A stretch of 41,835 nucleotides of DNA, taken from the NCBI RefSeq assembly GCF_002104995.1, contig NW_024468325.1:1-41835 (forward strand). The letters are read 5' to 3'. Under the pieces are notes generated by a model, which had not been told where the DNA came from, did no database searches, and saw only the letters and a list, made by a program, of their open reading frames with translations. The position numbers and the translations under genes were made by a program. The stretch's first letter is position 1. The number at the start of each line of letters is the position of its first letter. This document shows, piece after piece, positions 10,001-20,000 of the stretch. Source of the stretch: Linderina pennispora. Lineage: Eukaryota; Kickxellomycota; Kickxellomycetes; Kickxellales; Kickxellaceae.

Positions 10001-13000
10001 GAGCAGCATGCGCACGAGACGCGTCGCATCGCCATGCAGCACGGCGCCATGCCCGATTGCGTCTACGTCATGCATGACAAGCAAAAGGCCGCGTTCCGCG
10101 TCATCTCCAACAACTACCCGCCACACCTGACCCCGCCCTGCCGCGCCTTTTACTATGGAGCTGTGCCCATGCGCGCGTCGCACTTTGTCTTCAGCTCCAA
10201 GCAGGACGCGCACAGCGCCGCGGTGGCCACGAAGGTGGAGTCGGTTACGTGGCTCGTCTCTCTCTGCGACTACCTCGCCTACGTCCGCCGCATGGCTGTG
10301 ATCGGCCAGACGCCGGTGCCCTGCCGGATGCGCTACAGCGCCCGCGTCACTGCCTGGCCAGAGCAACGCCCCGGCGGTCTGGTTGCGGTTTTGGCGCGTG
10401 CCTCCCCGACCGCATTGACGATGCCGGCTACCAGCTACGCGAGCTGGGCATTTGGCCGCTGGCTGTCGTGCGGATGCAATGACCGGGCAGTCTGTGAGCC
10501 AGGCCACGACTCGCCACTGCTCATGCATGCGATTGAGTCGCTGGGGCTGGCGAAGCTGCCGCATGGTGCAGTGCCCGAGTCATTGCGCGAGCTCCTGGTG
10601 GCCGAGTCACTGGAGGTGCGGTCGGCGGTTCTGGCGGGCATTCTGGATGGCCACGGCAAGCCCATGGCCAATGGATATGTGGCAGTGGTCATGGCGATGG
10701 CGTGCGAGCCGGTGTTGCGGCTCGTGTATGAGATTGCCAGGTCACTGGGCCTGGAGGTGACGTCGCGTCGCAGTCTCTCGCACGGCGCCGTGTATGCGCG
10801 CGGCGACCTCTCCTGCCTGCCGTGTGTTTCGTCTGTGTGCTCGCGCAGTCTGGCGCGGCGCCCGCCGCCCACGCCCACCACGGCCCTGTTTGAGGTGTCG
10901 ATGCAGCCTGAGCGCAGCGGCGACTACCATGGCTTCCAGGTAGCCAGCGGCCAGTCGCCGCTGTTCTGCCACGCAGACTTTGCCGTGGGCGCGAACTGCC
11001 CGAAGGAGCTGGGCGGCCTGGGCATGCTGTCCATGGGCCATGTGCTGATTCCGCAGTCGGACCTGCGGTGGTCCAAGCAAACCAACACGGGCGTGTCGCA
11101 TTTCCGCGCTGGCATGTCGCACGCTGAGGGCCAGCTGATTCCGAATCTGTTCCGGTACATTCTGCCGTGGGAGAGCGAGTTCACCGACTCGCAGCGCGTC
11201 TGGGCCGAATACGCACTGAAGCGCCAGGAGGCCAATGCCCAGAACCGCCGCTTGACACTCGAGGACCTCGAGGACTCCTGGGATCGCGGCATCCCGCGCA
11301 TCAACACACTGTTCTCCAAGGACCGCCATACGCTGGCCTACGATAAGGGATGGCGGCTGCGCACCGAATGGAAGCAGTACCAGTTGCCCAAGGCCAATCC
11401 GTTCTGGTGGACGCACGCCAAGCACGACGGAAAACTCTGGCAGCTCAACAACTACCGCACCGACATGATCCAGGCGCTGGGCCGGTGTCGAGTGCATCCT
11501 CGAGCACTCGCTCTTCCGCGGCACCTATTACCCGACCTGGGAGGGGCTGTTCTGGCAGCAGCAGTGCTTTGCCCGCGGCACCCAGGTCATGATGGCTGAC
11601 GGCACGTCGCGCGCGGTCGAGCTGATTGCTAAGGGAGACCTGTTGATGGGCGACGACTCGGCTCCACGCGTCGTCGGCAGCCTGGTATATGGCCCGTTCG
11701 GCGATATGCACGTATTGCGCATCCCGTGCTGGGGTAATGCCGCCACCACTGTCACTGCCAACCATATCCTGGTCCTTGCATCAGTCGACTCGCCCGCCAA
11801 CATCGTCGAGTGTACGGTCAGCGAGTTCGTTGATCTGCCAAGCGCCGCCCAGGCCAAGTTCCGCATGCTCAGCACCCGGATCAGCTACCCTGCTGCATCA
11901 GACTCCAAGCTCCCCATCGACCCCCTGCTTCTAGGTATGCAGTTGGCGCTGAGTGCTGGCGGGCAGTCGGCCGCTCGCCGCTGCCAGCAGATTCTCGCCG
12001 ATTACACCACGCCGAGCCATGTCTCGGAGCTTGTTGCCTGCAGTGGCCTTGTCTGCAGTGGTCAGAGCAGTCCCGAGGTCATTGAGAGGCTCACAGCAAC
12101 CAAGACCGCCCGACCGACCATTCCTGGTGCCTTCCGCACGCACTCCAGCCCGCTGGTACGTGCGCTAGTCTTTGTTGGCGTGTGCTTCGCCTCTGGCCAG
12201 ACTGCGCTGATTGACAATACGTTCACTGCCACCGCGCGCTGCAGTTCAGGGCTTGCTCAGGACCTGCACACGCTGCTGATCGCCCTGGGCCTGCCAGCAA
12301 CGCTGACAGTGCGCGACCAGCACAGCACAGTCCGGGTCAAGCTCTCTGGCGTCGACTATGTGCCGTCTATCGCGCAGCATCCCGCGCTGTTTGCAGCTGC
12401 GATTTTGGCACGCCCACCACATTCCAATGCCTTGAATTTCGTCGAGTTTGCTGTGGAAAAGGCTGCAACGGAGCCGTACTTTGGGTTCACTGTTTCTGGT
12501 GCCAACCAGCGGTTTGTGCTAGCCAATGGTCTGATCACGCACAACTCGGGCTCGTTCTCGGGTGCCATGGGGCAGCGACAGCTGACGAATGCGCAGCGCT
12601 CCGGTCTGAACCAGATCCCGAACCGGCGCTTCACTTTGTGGTGGTCGCCAACAATCAACCGCGCAAACGTCTACATTGGCTTCCAAGTGCAGCTCGATCT
12701 AACCGGTATCTTCATGCACGGCAAACTGCCGACCCTGAAGATCTCGTATGTGAGTCTGTTCCGCAGCCACGCCTGGCAGAAATCCCACGAAAGCCTGATC
12801 CTCGACCTCTGCCAGGTGCTCGACAATGAGCTCGAGCCATTGCAAATCGAGACGGTGCAGAAGGAGGCCATTCATCCGCGCAAGTCATACAAGATGTCGA
12901 GCTCGGCTGCAGACATTACCTGCTTCGCCTCGTACAAGTGGCCAGTCTCGACACCCAGCCTTTTGACGGACGCCCGCGACCGCATGGATGCCGGCACCAC

Positions 13001-15056
13001 GCAGAAGTACTGGGTTGATGTGCAGCTGCGCTGGGGCGACTACGACTCGCATGATATTGAGCGGTATACGCGCGCCAAGTTCTTCGACTACACCAGCGAT
13101 GGCGTCAGCATCTACCCGTCGCCAACGGGCCTGATTATCGGCGTTGACCTTGCCTACAACATGTACTCGGCCTACGGCAACTGGATCCCCGGAATGAAGC
13201 CATTGATGCAGCAGGCCATGGCCAAGATCATGAAAGCCAGTCCGGCCCTGCACGTGGTGCGCGAGCGCATCCGCAAGGCCCTGCAGCTGTTCTCAAGCGA
13301 GGCCACGGAAAGCTACCTGAACAGCACCAATTATGCCGAACTGTTCTCGCACCAGACGTGTTGGTTCATCGACGACACTAATGTCTATCGCGTCACCGTG
13401 CAGAAGACCTTCGAGGGCAATTTGACCACCAAGCCGATTAACGGCGCCCTGACTATCCTTAATCCGCGTACCGGCCAGCTCTTCGTCAAGGTCATTCACA
13501 CATCGGTGTGGGCAGGCCAAAAGCGCCTCGGCCAGCTGGCCAAATGGAAGACCGCTGAGGAGACCGGCGCCCTGGTGCGCTCACTGCCGGTCGAAGAGCA
13601 GCCGAACCAGCTGATTGTCTCGCGCAAGGGTATGCTCGATCCACTCGAGGTCACAATGCTTGACTTCCCCAACATCACCATCCGCGGCAGCGAAATGCAG
13701 CTGCCACTGCAGGCACTGCTCAAGGTTGAGAAGCTCGGCGACATGATCCTCAAGGCCACCGAGCCCAAGATGACGATGTGGACCTGCTACGACAACTGGC
13801 TGGCGACCGTCTCTCCCTACACGGCGTTCTCGCGTCTAGTCCTGATCTTGCGCGCCTTGCACATCAACAACGAGCGCGCCAAGATCATCCTGCGGCCCGA
13901 CAAGCACACGGTGACCGAGCCGCACCACCTGTGGCCGACGCTGACGGACGAGCAGTGGATCAAGGTCGAGAACCAACTCAAGGACTTGATTCTGGCAGAC
14001 TACGGCAAGAAGAACAACGTCAATGTGGCCTCCCTGACAGCCTCCGAGATCCGCGACATCATCCTGGGTATGGAGATCCAGGCGCCCTCACAGCAGCGCC
14101 AGCAGATCGCCGAGATCGAAAAGCAGGCGCGCGAGCAGGCCCAGATGACCGCCGTTACCACTAAGACGCAGAACGTCCACGGCGACGAGATCGTCGTCAC
14201 CACCACCAGCAACTACGAGTCGCAGACCTTCGCTTCCAAGACCGAGTGGCGCCTGCGTGCCATCGCTGCGCAGAACCTGCCGCTGCGTACCAAGCACCTG
14301 TATGTCAACAATGACGATATCAGCGACATGGCGTGCACATACGTGTTGCCCAAAAACCTGCTCAAGCGCTTCATCACCATTGCTGACCCACGCACCCAGA
14401 TCGCCGGCTACCTGTTCGGCGTCTCGCCCAAGGAGAACGAGCAGGTCAAGGAAATCCGCGCCATTGCCATGGTCCCGCAGTGGGCCACCCACCAGCAAGT
14501 CCATTTGCCCGACAAGATGCCGGACCACGAGTACCTGCGCGGCCTCGAGCCGCTCGGCTGGCTCCACACCATGCCCAACGAGCTCCCGCACCTGGCCCCG
14601 CAGGACGCCACCCTCCATGCCCGCACCTTGGCCCGCACCGCCGAGATCCCGCGCGCCCGCTGGGACGGCGAAAAGACCATCGTCATGACCTGCGCCTTCA
14701 CCCCTGGCTCCTGCTCGCTGGCCGCCTACAAGCTCACCCCGCAGGGCTTCGAGTGGGGCCGCAACAACCAGGACATGCAGTCTGCCAGCCCCGATGGCTT
14801 CTCGCCCGCCTGCTTCGAGCGCGTCCAGATGCTGCTCTCCGACCGCTTCATGGGCTTCTTCATGGTGCCCGATGATGACGGCATCTGGAACTACAACTTC
14901 ATGGGCCCCGCCCACAGGGCCGACATGTCGTATGGCCTCCAGCTCGACGTACCCCGCGACTTCTACGACGAAATGCACCGTCCCAGCCACTTCATGAACT
15001 TTGCCGAGATGGAGGGCGGTGTCGAAGACGTTGATCTGGAAGACGAGTTTGCCTAA
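4049..15056 (+). CDS. PRP8: Pre-mRNA-processing-splicing factor 8 (Prp8) with three inteins
   Basis: The central U5 snRNP scaffold that cradles the spliceosome active site; one of the most conserved eukaryotic proteins. The start is the ATG at 4049 (aaacaATGact); an upstream in-frame TTG is not needed. Landmarks in order are [56 protein letters not shown] (RT-like region), [60 protein letters not shown] (RNase H-like) and a C-terminal Jab1/MPN domain ([16 protein letters not shown]). Three inteins of 447, 520 and 327 residues interrupt it; removing them leaves about 2374 residues, against about 2335 in human. There are no introns. One base too many sits at about 11482 (GGCCGGT): deleting one C restores the invariant ALGGVE and joins the two long frames. 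I treat that as a probable sequence error. The stop lies 39 bases from the stop of the convergent next gene. Confidence 0.97.
6290..7630 (+). mobile_element. PRP8 intein 1 (447 aa), endonuclease-type, apparently decayed
   Basis: Protein-splicing element inserted between extein AWR and CYKANIPW. It starts with Cys1 ([15 protein letters not shown]), has a block-B His ([11 protein letters not shown]) and ends GFELGG...LVVHN, with Cys as the +1 nucleophile. That Cys is the normal Prp8 residue (human RCWKANIPW). The middle carries LAGLIDADG-type motifs in degraded form: [11 protein letters not shown] and [11 protein letters not shown]. The acidic catalytic positions read Ser and Asn, so the homing endonuclease is probably dead while splicing looks competent. 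Its first 30 residues resemble those of inteins 2 and 3, which suggests a common source. Confidence 0.95.
9437..10996 (+). mobile_element. PRP8 intein 2 (520 aa), non-canonical C-terminus
   Basis: Inserted between VIFY and [10 protein letters not shown]. It starts [20 protein letters not shown], has block B as [11 protein letters not shown], and ends [10 protein letters not shown]...FAVGAN. The residue before the terminal Asn is Ala rather than the usual His. The host residue after the intein is Cys where Prp8 normally has Thr (human FYTPKELGG), so the extein appears adapted to the intein. Endonuclease motifs are degraded: [11 protein letters not shown] and [11 protein letters not shown] (catalytic Asp replaced by His). 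It is the largest of the three, with a poorly conserved 250-residue N-terminal insert. Confidence 0.93.
11565..12545 (+). mobile_element. PRP8 intein 3 (327 aa), shrunken endonuclease
   Basis: Inserted between EGLFWQQQ and [20 protein letters not shown]. It starts [20 protein letters not shown], has block B as [11 protein letters not shown], and ends [22 protein letters not shown] with Ser+1. The site corresponds to human EKA|SGFEES; I believe this is the classical fungal PRP8-a position, from memory. Remnants of endonuclease motifs are [12 protein letters not shown] and [12 protein letters not shown], both without acidic residues, so this looks like an intermediate towards a mini-intein. Confidence 0.94.
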
Positions 15057-15095
15057 CTTTTTTTCTTAAATGTTTCACTTTTCTTCATCAAGAAA

Positions 15096-15995
15096 TTAAG
15101 CTGCTTGCTTCTTCCGTGACGCGCGCTCCATCGGCACCGTGGTGGCCGCGGGCGGGTATCCAGCATACGTGGCTGCATTGGAGACGAATGCGAACCGCCG
15201 CTGCGGCGGCAGCGTGCCCGAGTACAGCTCGTCGTACGCCAACAGCTCACTCACCGCACGCGCAATCTCCGCGCCTGGCGGCCGCACGTCCCTCGGCCTC
15301 TGGGCGCCAATAACGCGCGCCAAATTCCGCTGCAGCCTATCCGCCACTTGCTGCTCCTCCTTGCTGATCGTGTCCATGTCACCGCTATCCGCGCGCTGCT
15401 CCTGGAACTCTGCCAGCCGTATTAGCATTTCCCGGTTCTCTGCCAAAATCGTCTGCGCGGTCTCCGGTCCCGTCATCAGCTCTTCCGGCACCGCCAGGCC
15501 CAACTCTCGCAAAATTGCCGGCGATGGCGGCTCCACGGAATCTGCATTATCGCCCAGAACCCTGTGTGCAATTGCCAATGCCTCGTCGGCGCTGACCCCT
15601 GCATCTTCCTGCCTCACCTTCAGATGCTGCACTACTGGGACATCGCGGTCGCGCAGAGTCATGGTGGACGAGTCGCGTGTTGGCAGGAAGCTATTGAACA
15701 TGCTCGATACGTCTTCCGTGGGCAATGTCACCGGAGCAGCCGTGTCCTGGCGACTGCCTGGCGCGTGCGCTTTCGGTAAATAGTCCTTGAGTGTTTGTGG
15801 TTTCGGCTCGATCGACGACGGGTGGATGTTAATGTACTGAAGCCCCTCGGGCAGATCGGGCAGCGGCTTGCCATCGGGCACAAAGATTGGGTCGGAAAAC
15901 AGAAACACGGTTTGCGCGCGTCGCAGAAGCGCTATGAACTTGCCCTTGGCTGGTGTGTGCTTGCCATTAGGCATTTCTGCTGGCGTCTGTGTCAT
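15096..15995 (-). CDS. Protein of unknown function, 299 aa, possibly nuclear
   Basis: A single open frame converging on PRP8. I chose the ATG at 15995 (aaaATGACACAG; MTQTPAEMPNGKHTPAKGKF), because the 32 residues upstream in the longer frame are Ser/His-rich and look like 5' leader. The protein has an N-terminal segment with FLFSDPIFVPDGKPLPDLPE, a proline-rich part, the phrase SSMFNSFLPTRDSSTM, and then a helical, charged stretch (LAENREMLIRLAEFQEQRA ... EEQQVADRLQRNLARVIG). The C-terminus is basic. I see no signal peptide, membrane segment or catalytic motif. The middle faintly recalls fungal SWI/SNF-RSC accessory subunits such as Ssr4, but I cannot confirm this from sequence alone. The clean open frame and coding-like composition make it a real gene. 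Confidence 0.7.
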   Translation of the reverse strand: MTQTPAEMPNGKHTPAKGKFIALLRRAQTVFLFSDPIFVPDGKPLPDLPEGLQYINIHPSSIEPKPQTLKDYLPKAHAPGSRQDTAAPVTLPTEDVSSMFNSFLPTRDSSTMTLRDRDVPVVQHLKVRQEDAGVSADEALAIAHRVLGDNADSVEPPSPAILRELGLAVPEELMTGPETAQTILAENREMLIRLAEFQEQRADSGDMDTISKEEQQVADRLQRNLARVIGAQRPRDVRPPGAEIARAVSELLAYDELYSGTLPPQRRFAFVSNAATYAGYPPAATTVPMERASRKKQAA

Positions 15996-17044
15996 TTTTT
16001 GTTCTGGGTATCTAATGACGCTGTGGTGGAATTGAGGTGTGGAGAAGAGCTGGGGTGAGCTGGACGAAATCCGAGAATCGGCAAAAGTCACTTTAGTTTT
16101 ACCAATATTCGCGGATCACCAACAGGAACTGTTGTGGGAGGGCTGCAATTGCCTATATTTTCTGGCAATATGCCCTTGGCAGCGCCATGTAAAGCTATTC
16201 AGCATGAAGAATTCGGCTGAAAATTGTTTCCTCAGAATACCACATATCAATACTCATGGCTCTGCTACCGATATACTGCATCACCAAAGCTATCATCATA
16301 AGAGATCAAAATTGCCCTGCACCACAAAGGCGACGAGGTGAACTATCCACATGTAGCTGGTACTCAAAGAGCTACCTCATCCTTAGACGTATTGCTATAT
16401 GAAACATGTCCACATAGTACAAATCCATCATACCAAATCTGTTTATCGGTCTCTGTCGCTAACTGCAGGATTAACGTATTGCCAAACCATACATTTGCAG
16501 CCACAGCAGCAATCACATCTTTTCAGCCCTGTTAATTTTCCTTCGTGGCCAAGCATATTCGGATGTGTTGAATGACACTCCCAGAAAAGGAAAGTATAGT
16601 GCAAGTGTGGGTTCCTTTTGTGTGTTAGCTTGAATGTACAACAGCTTGGTGTAGTGCAGGACATTGGCGCTTGTGTCTAGAGCTGTGCAAAGAGGACATA
16701 AACAATGCAGAGATACTATAGCACGTTTCCGCATTGTGTTTCTGTGGTGGCTTCTTTGAGGGTGAGTAAAGATGCGCACATCGCTGGATGCAGTTTGTTC
16801 CAGGTATGTTCATGTAAAACCGTATGAACAGCAAAGGTACTATTCGATCGCTGTGTTGTTTGGAAGGTCACAATACCACCTTGCCCTCAAAAATCTAGCA
16901 CCCAGCAGGTATTCACAAATTGAGTCACTGCTAGATGCAGTAAATCAATATAAATACCAATCTGCTAAGCGGACAACACTCCACAGCAAAGCATCTTACG
17001 CTAACCCATCTCAAGCTATCTTCCAACTACCAGCTTCTTTCGCC
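15996..17044. other. Divergent intergenic region before the FAS-like gene
   Basis: About 1 kb, AT-richer than the flanking genes, with only short overlapping frames and no recognisable protein. A TATA element lies at 16949-16956. The region should contain both the unknown gene's promoter (left) and the FAS-like promoter (right). Confidence 0.5.
16949..16956 (+). promoter_or_regulatory. TATA box of the FAS-like gene
   Basis: TATAAATA lies 89 bases before the ATG at 17045. It makes that ATG the natural start and argues against the in-frame Met at 16772, which lies upstream of the TATA element. Confidence 0.55.
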
Positions 17045-20000
17045 ATGTCATTCGTGCTTTTGCCTTCAAAGGCAACCATTTCGATCGATGCCACCTTGGT
17101 GTCTGTCGCCCAGGACCTTGCTGATGCCTTTGCCAACGAGCAAGAGCTGTCGCAATCGGATATCGAGACCACTTCTCGCTTCATCGAATTCTGCTCGCTT
17201 CGCAACGAAGATGTTGCTATTGCTGCTTTCCAGCACTTTCATGGGGTGTTTTGTGCCAACGAGAACATCCATGTCGGCGTTCAGCAGCATGGCCTGGCCG
17301 ATACTCAGGCAAGGGCAGTTCTCAAGGGATACTACTCCATCTGGAATATCCTTGACACCCGTGGGCTGCTGCCTCAGGTCCGTACGCCTGCCCTCTTTAC
17401 CCACGCCACAGTCAGACTAGCGGCCATGTTTGGCGGGCAGAGCGGCATGCCCAATTACATGGACGAGGCACGCTGGCTTTTTGACATCTACCGTCCAGTA
17501 ATTCAGGAGTTCGTGGCTGAAATGTCCCAGTTTCTTGGCCGTGAGTCGCAGGATGCTCGTATTTCCAGCGAGCACAAGCATCCATTCGATTTTCTGGGAT
17601 GGCTGTTGAACTCCAAGGCTATTCCTGACCTTGAATACATGCTATCGGCTGCGGTCGCTGTGCCCAGTGTGGGACTCATCCAGCTGATGCATGTTGTAGT
17701 CTTGTTAAAGACTCTTAGAATATCACCGGGCGAGCTATCCGCGGTACTGAAAGGTAAGAATCCCAATGCTCCGTCTGATAAACTATTATGTATGTCAACG
17801 TGCCAGTTCTAACTATTCGTATTACTGTAGGTATTGCTGGCCATAGCCAAGGAGTAGTCGCAGCTGTTGTTCTTGCATCAGCCACGGACTTTCCCTCATT
17901 TACTGAGTTCTCAAAGCGCGCTTTGGGAATTCTCATGGTAACTAGTGCAATGGCGCAGATAATTCATCCTGCGCACGCACTCAGTACCGATGACCTTGCG
18001 GACTCCATGGAGCACGGAGGGAAGCCATCGCCCATGGTGTCTTTCCGTGGCATTCGGCGCAGCTCGCTCGAGAGTCTTATTGCCGAGTTCAACGACCACC
18101 GGAAGTCACCCCAGGCATGTGTGTACCTGTCACTCATTAACTCGTATGACCAATTTGTGGTCTCTGGCGAGCTCTCCCCAATCGTCAGGTTTGTCACTTT
18201 CGCGCGTTCCAAATGCGCAGACCTGAGCCTCGACCAGTCGCATCTGCCACCATCTGAGCGCAAGCCTACAGCCAGCATCGACTACCTTTACTCCAGCGTA
18301 CTGTGTCATTGTGCACTGATGGCACAGGACGAGCAAGTCGACTACGCATATGTCACTGACAAGGGGTGGACCTTCGATTCAGCCAATTTGCAGACCGTGG
18401 TCTATGCTGGCGATGACGCACACGATCTCCGTGGCGAACCGGACCTGACTTGGTTCCTCATGCGCTCCCTCGGTTCGCTCTCGTGCGACTGGCCCCATGT
18501 TGTTCGCAATATCGACGCTACGCACATTGTCGACTTCAGTCCTGGTGGATTTAGCCTGTTCGCAAAGCTTGCACATAGCATTACCGAGGGCAGCGGCAAG
18601 GCAATTATATCCACAAGTGCACTCACTGTTTCAGCCAAACTGCCATTTGGCACCAAGGCCGACCTGTACCGCAATAACACCAACCAGGTTGTCTTCATTC
18701 CAAGCTGGCGGCATCAGTTTGGTCCGCGGATCGTGCGCACCACGTTCGATGGCAGCTTGCACATCGAAACCAAGTTGCATTATGTGACTGGCTTGCCTCT
18801 ACTTCTTGTCGGGACCGTCGACCCACTATCGGTAGATACGGGCTTTGTTGCCGCTATCGGAAATGCTGGGTATCTTGCTGAGCTAGACGTTCGAGCAATG
18901 TCTTCCGATTGGCAATTCACTGAGCTGGTTGAGCAGACAATATCTCAGCTTCCATTAGAGCGGGGTGTGTTCCTGTGCTGCGACTACGCAGACCAGGCCC
19001 ATTGGTCAGTTCAGTTCCCGGCGGTGCTGAATTTGCGTTTCCGTAACAAACGAGTCGCCGGTGTGTGCATCAGCGGTGGTGTTCCAGGGATGCAAGCTAT
19101 TGGCGAAATTGTGAAAAAGCTGCAGGTGTTCGGAATCACCTACATCGCATTCAAGCTCACGACGCCGGCCGAACTGCGCCAGGCAATCAGCATCGCCAAG
19201 GCTCACCCGACATACTCGTTTATTCTGCAGTGGCTTGGTAGAGGTAGAGCCGACTCTTCCTCCACTGAGGACTTCCATCAGCCCCTTCTGGAGCTGTACA
19301 GAAAGATTCGAATGTGCCCCAACATCACCTTGACTGTTGGGTCCGACTTTGGTGACTCCGGTGACACCCTGCCTTACATTACTGGCGACTGGAGCGTCCC
19401 ACTTGGCCGCCCTCCAATGCCGGTTGATGGTGTTGTGCTTGGTTCGCCTTTGCTTGTCTGCAAGGAAGCACCAATTGATGACGCAATCAAGGAGCTAGTT
19501 GTTCATATGTCAGGCGTCGATGATGAACAGGCGTCGAGTAGCAACAGCGGGACCTTCGCTAAAACAGTCTCAATCACTACTTTGGATGGAGCTCCGTTGC
19601 AGGTGGCTGCTAACCGCGGTGCCATGCTCATCCACTGGTTGCAGAATTCTATTCTTTCGCTTCCGGTCGAAAGACAGCAGGCTACACTACTGGCAGAAAA
19701 GGCTGGTATCATCCACCGCCTCAATGCTGACTTCATGCGGCCATGGTTCGGCAAAAGTTCGGATGGCCGTGCTGTCGATCTTGAGGATATGTCGTATGCT
19801 GAGGTTGTGGAAAGACTTCTCGAGCTGGCGTTTTCCAAAGAGCAGTCTCGCTGGGTGCATTTGTCCTTAAGGTCGCTTGTGTTTGACTTTATGCGACGCC
19901 TGGAGGATCGATTCACGGGCCATGTTCGAGACCGCATTGTCGAATACGAAGGCGAGCTTGATGAGCCATATGCATTCATGGACCACACCCTTTCAAACTA

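Noticed and set aside
6290..12545. The three PRP8 insertions as unspliced introns
   Set aside because: They lack GT...AG borders, keep the frame throughout, and carry intein blocks A, B, F and G with Cys1 and Asn-(Cys/Ser)+1.
16772..17044. N-terminal extension of the FAS-like protein from an upstream in-frame Met
   Set aside because: A TATA box at 16949-16956 lies inside this extension, and the residues have no FAS similarity. The ATG at 17045 is the natural start.
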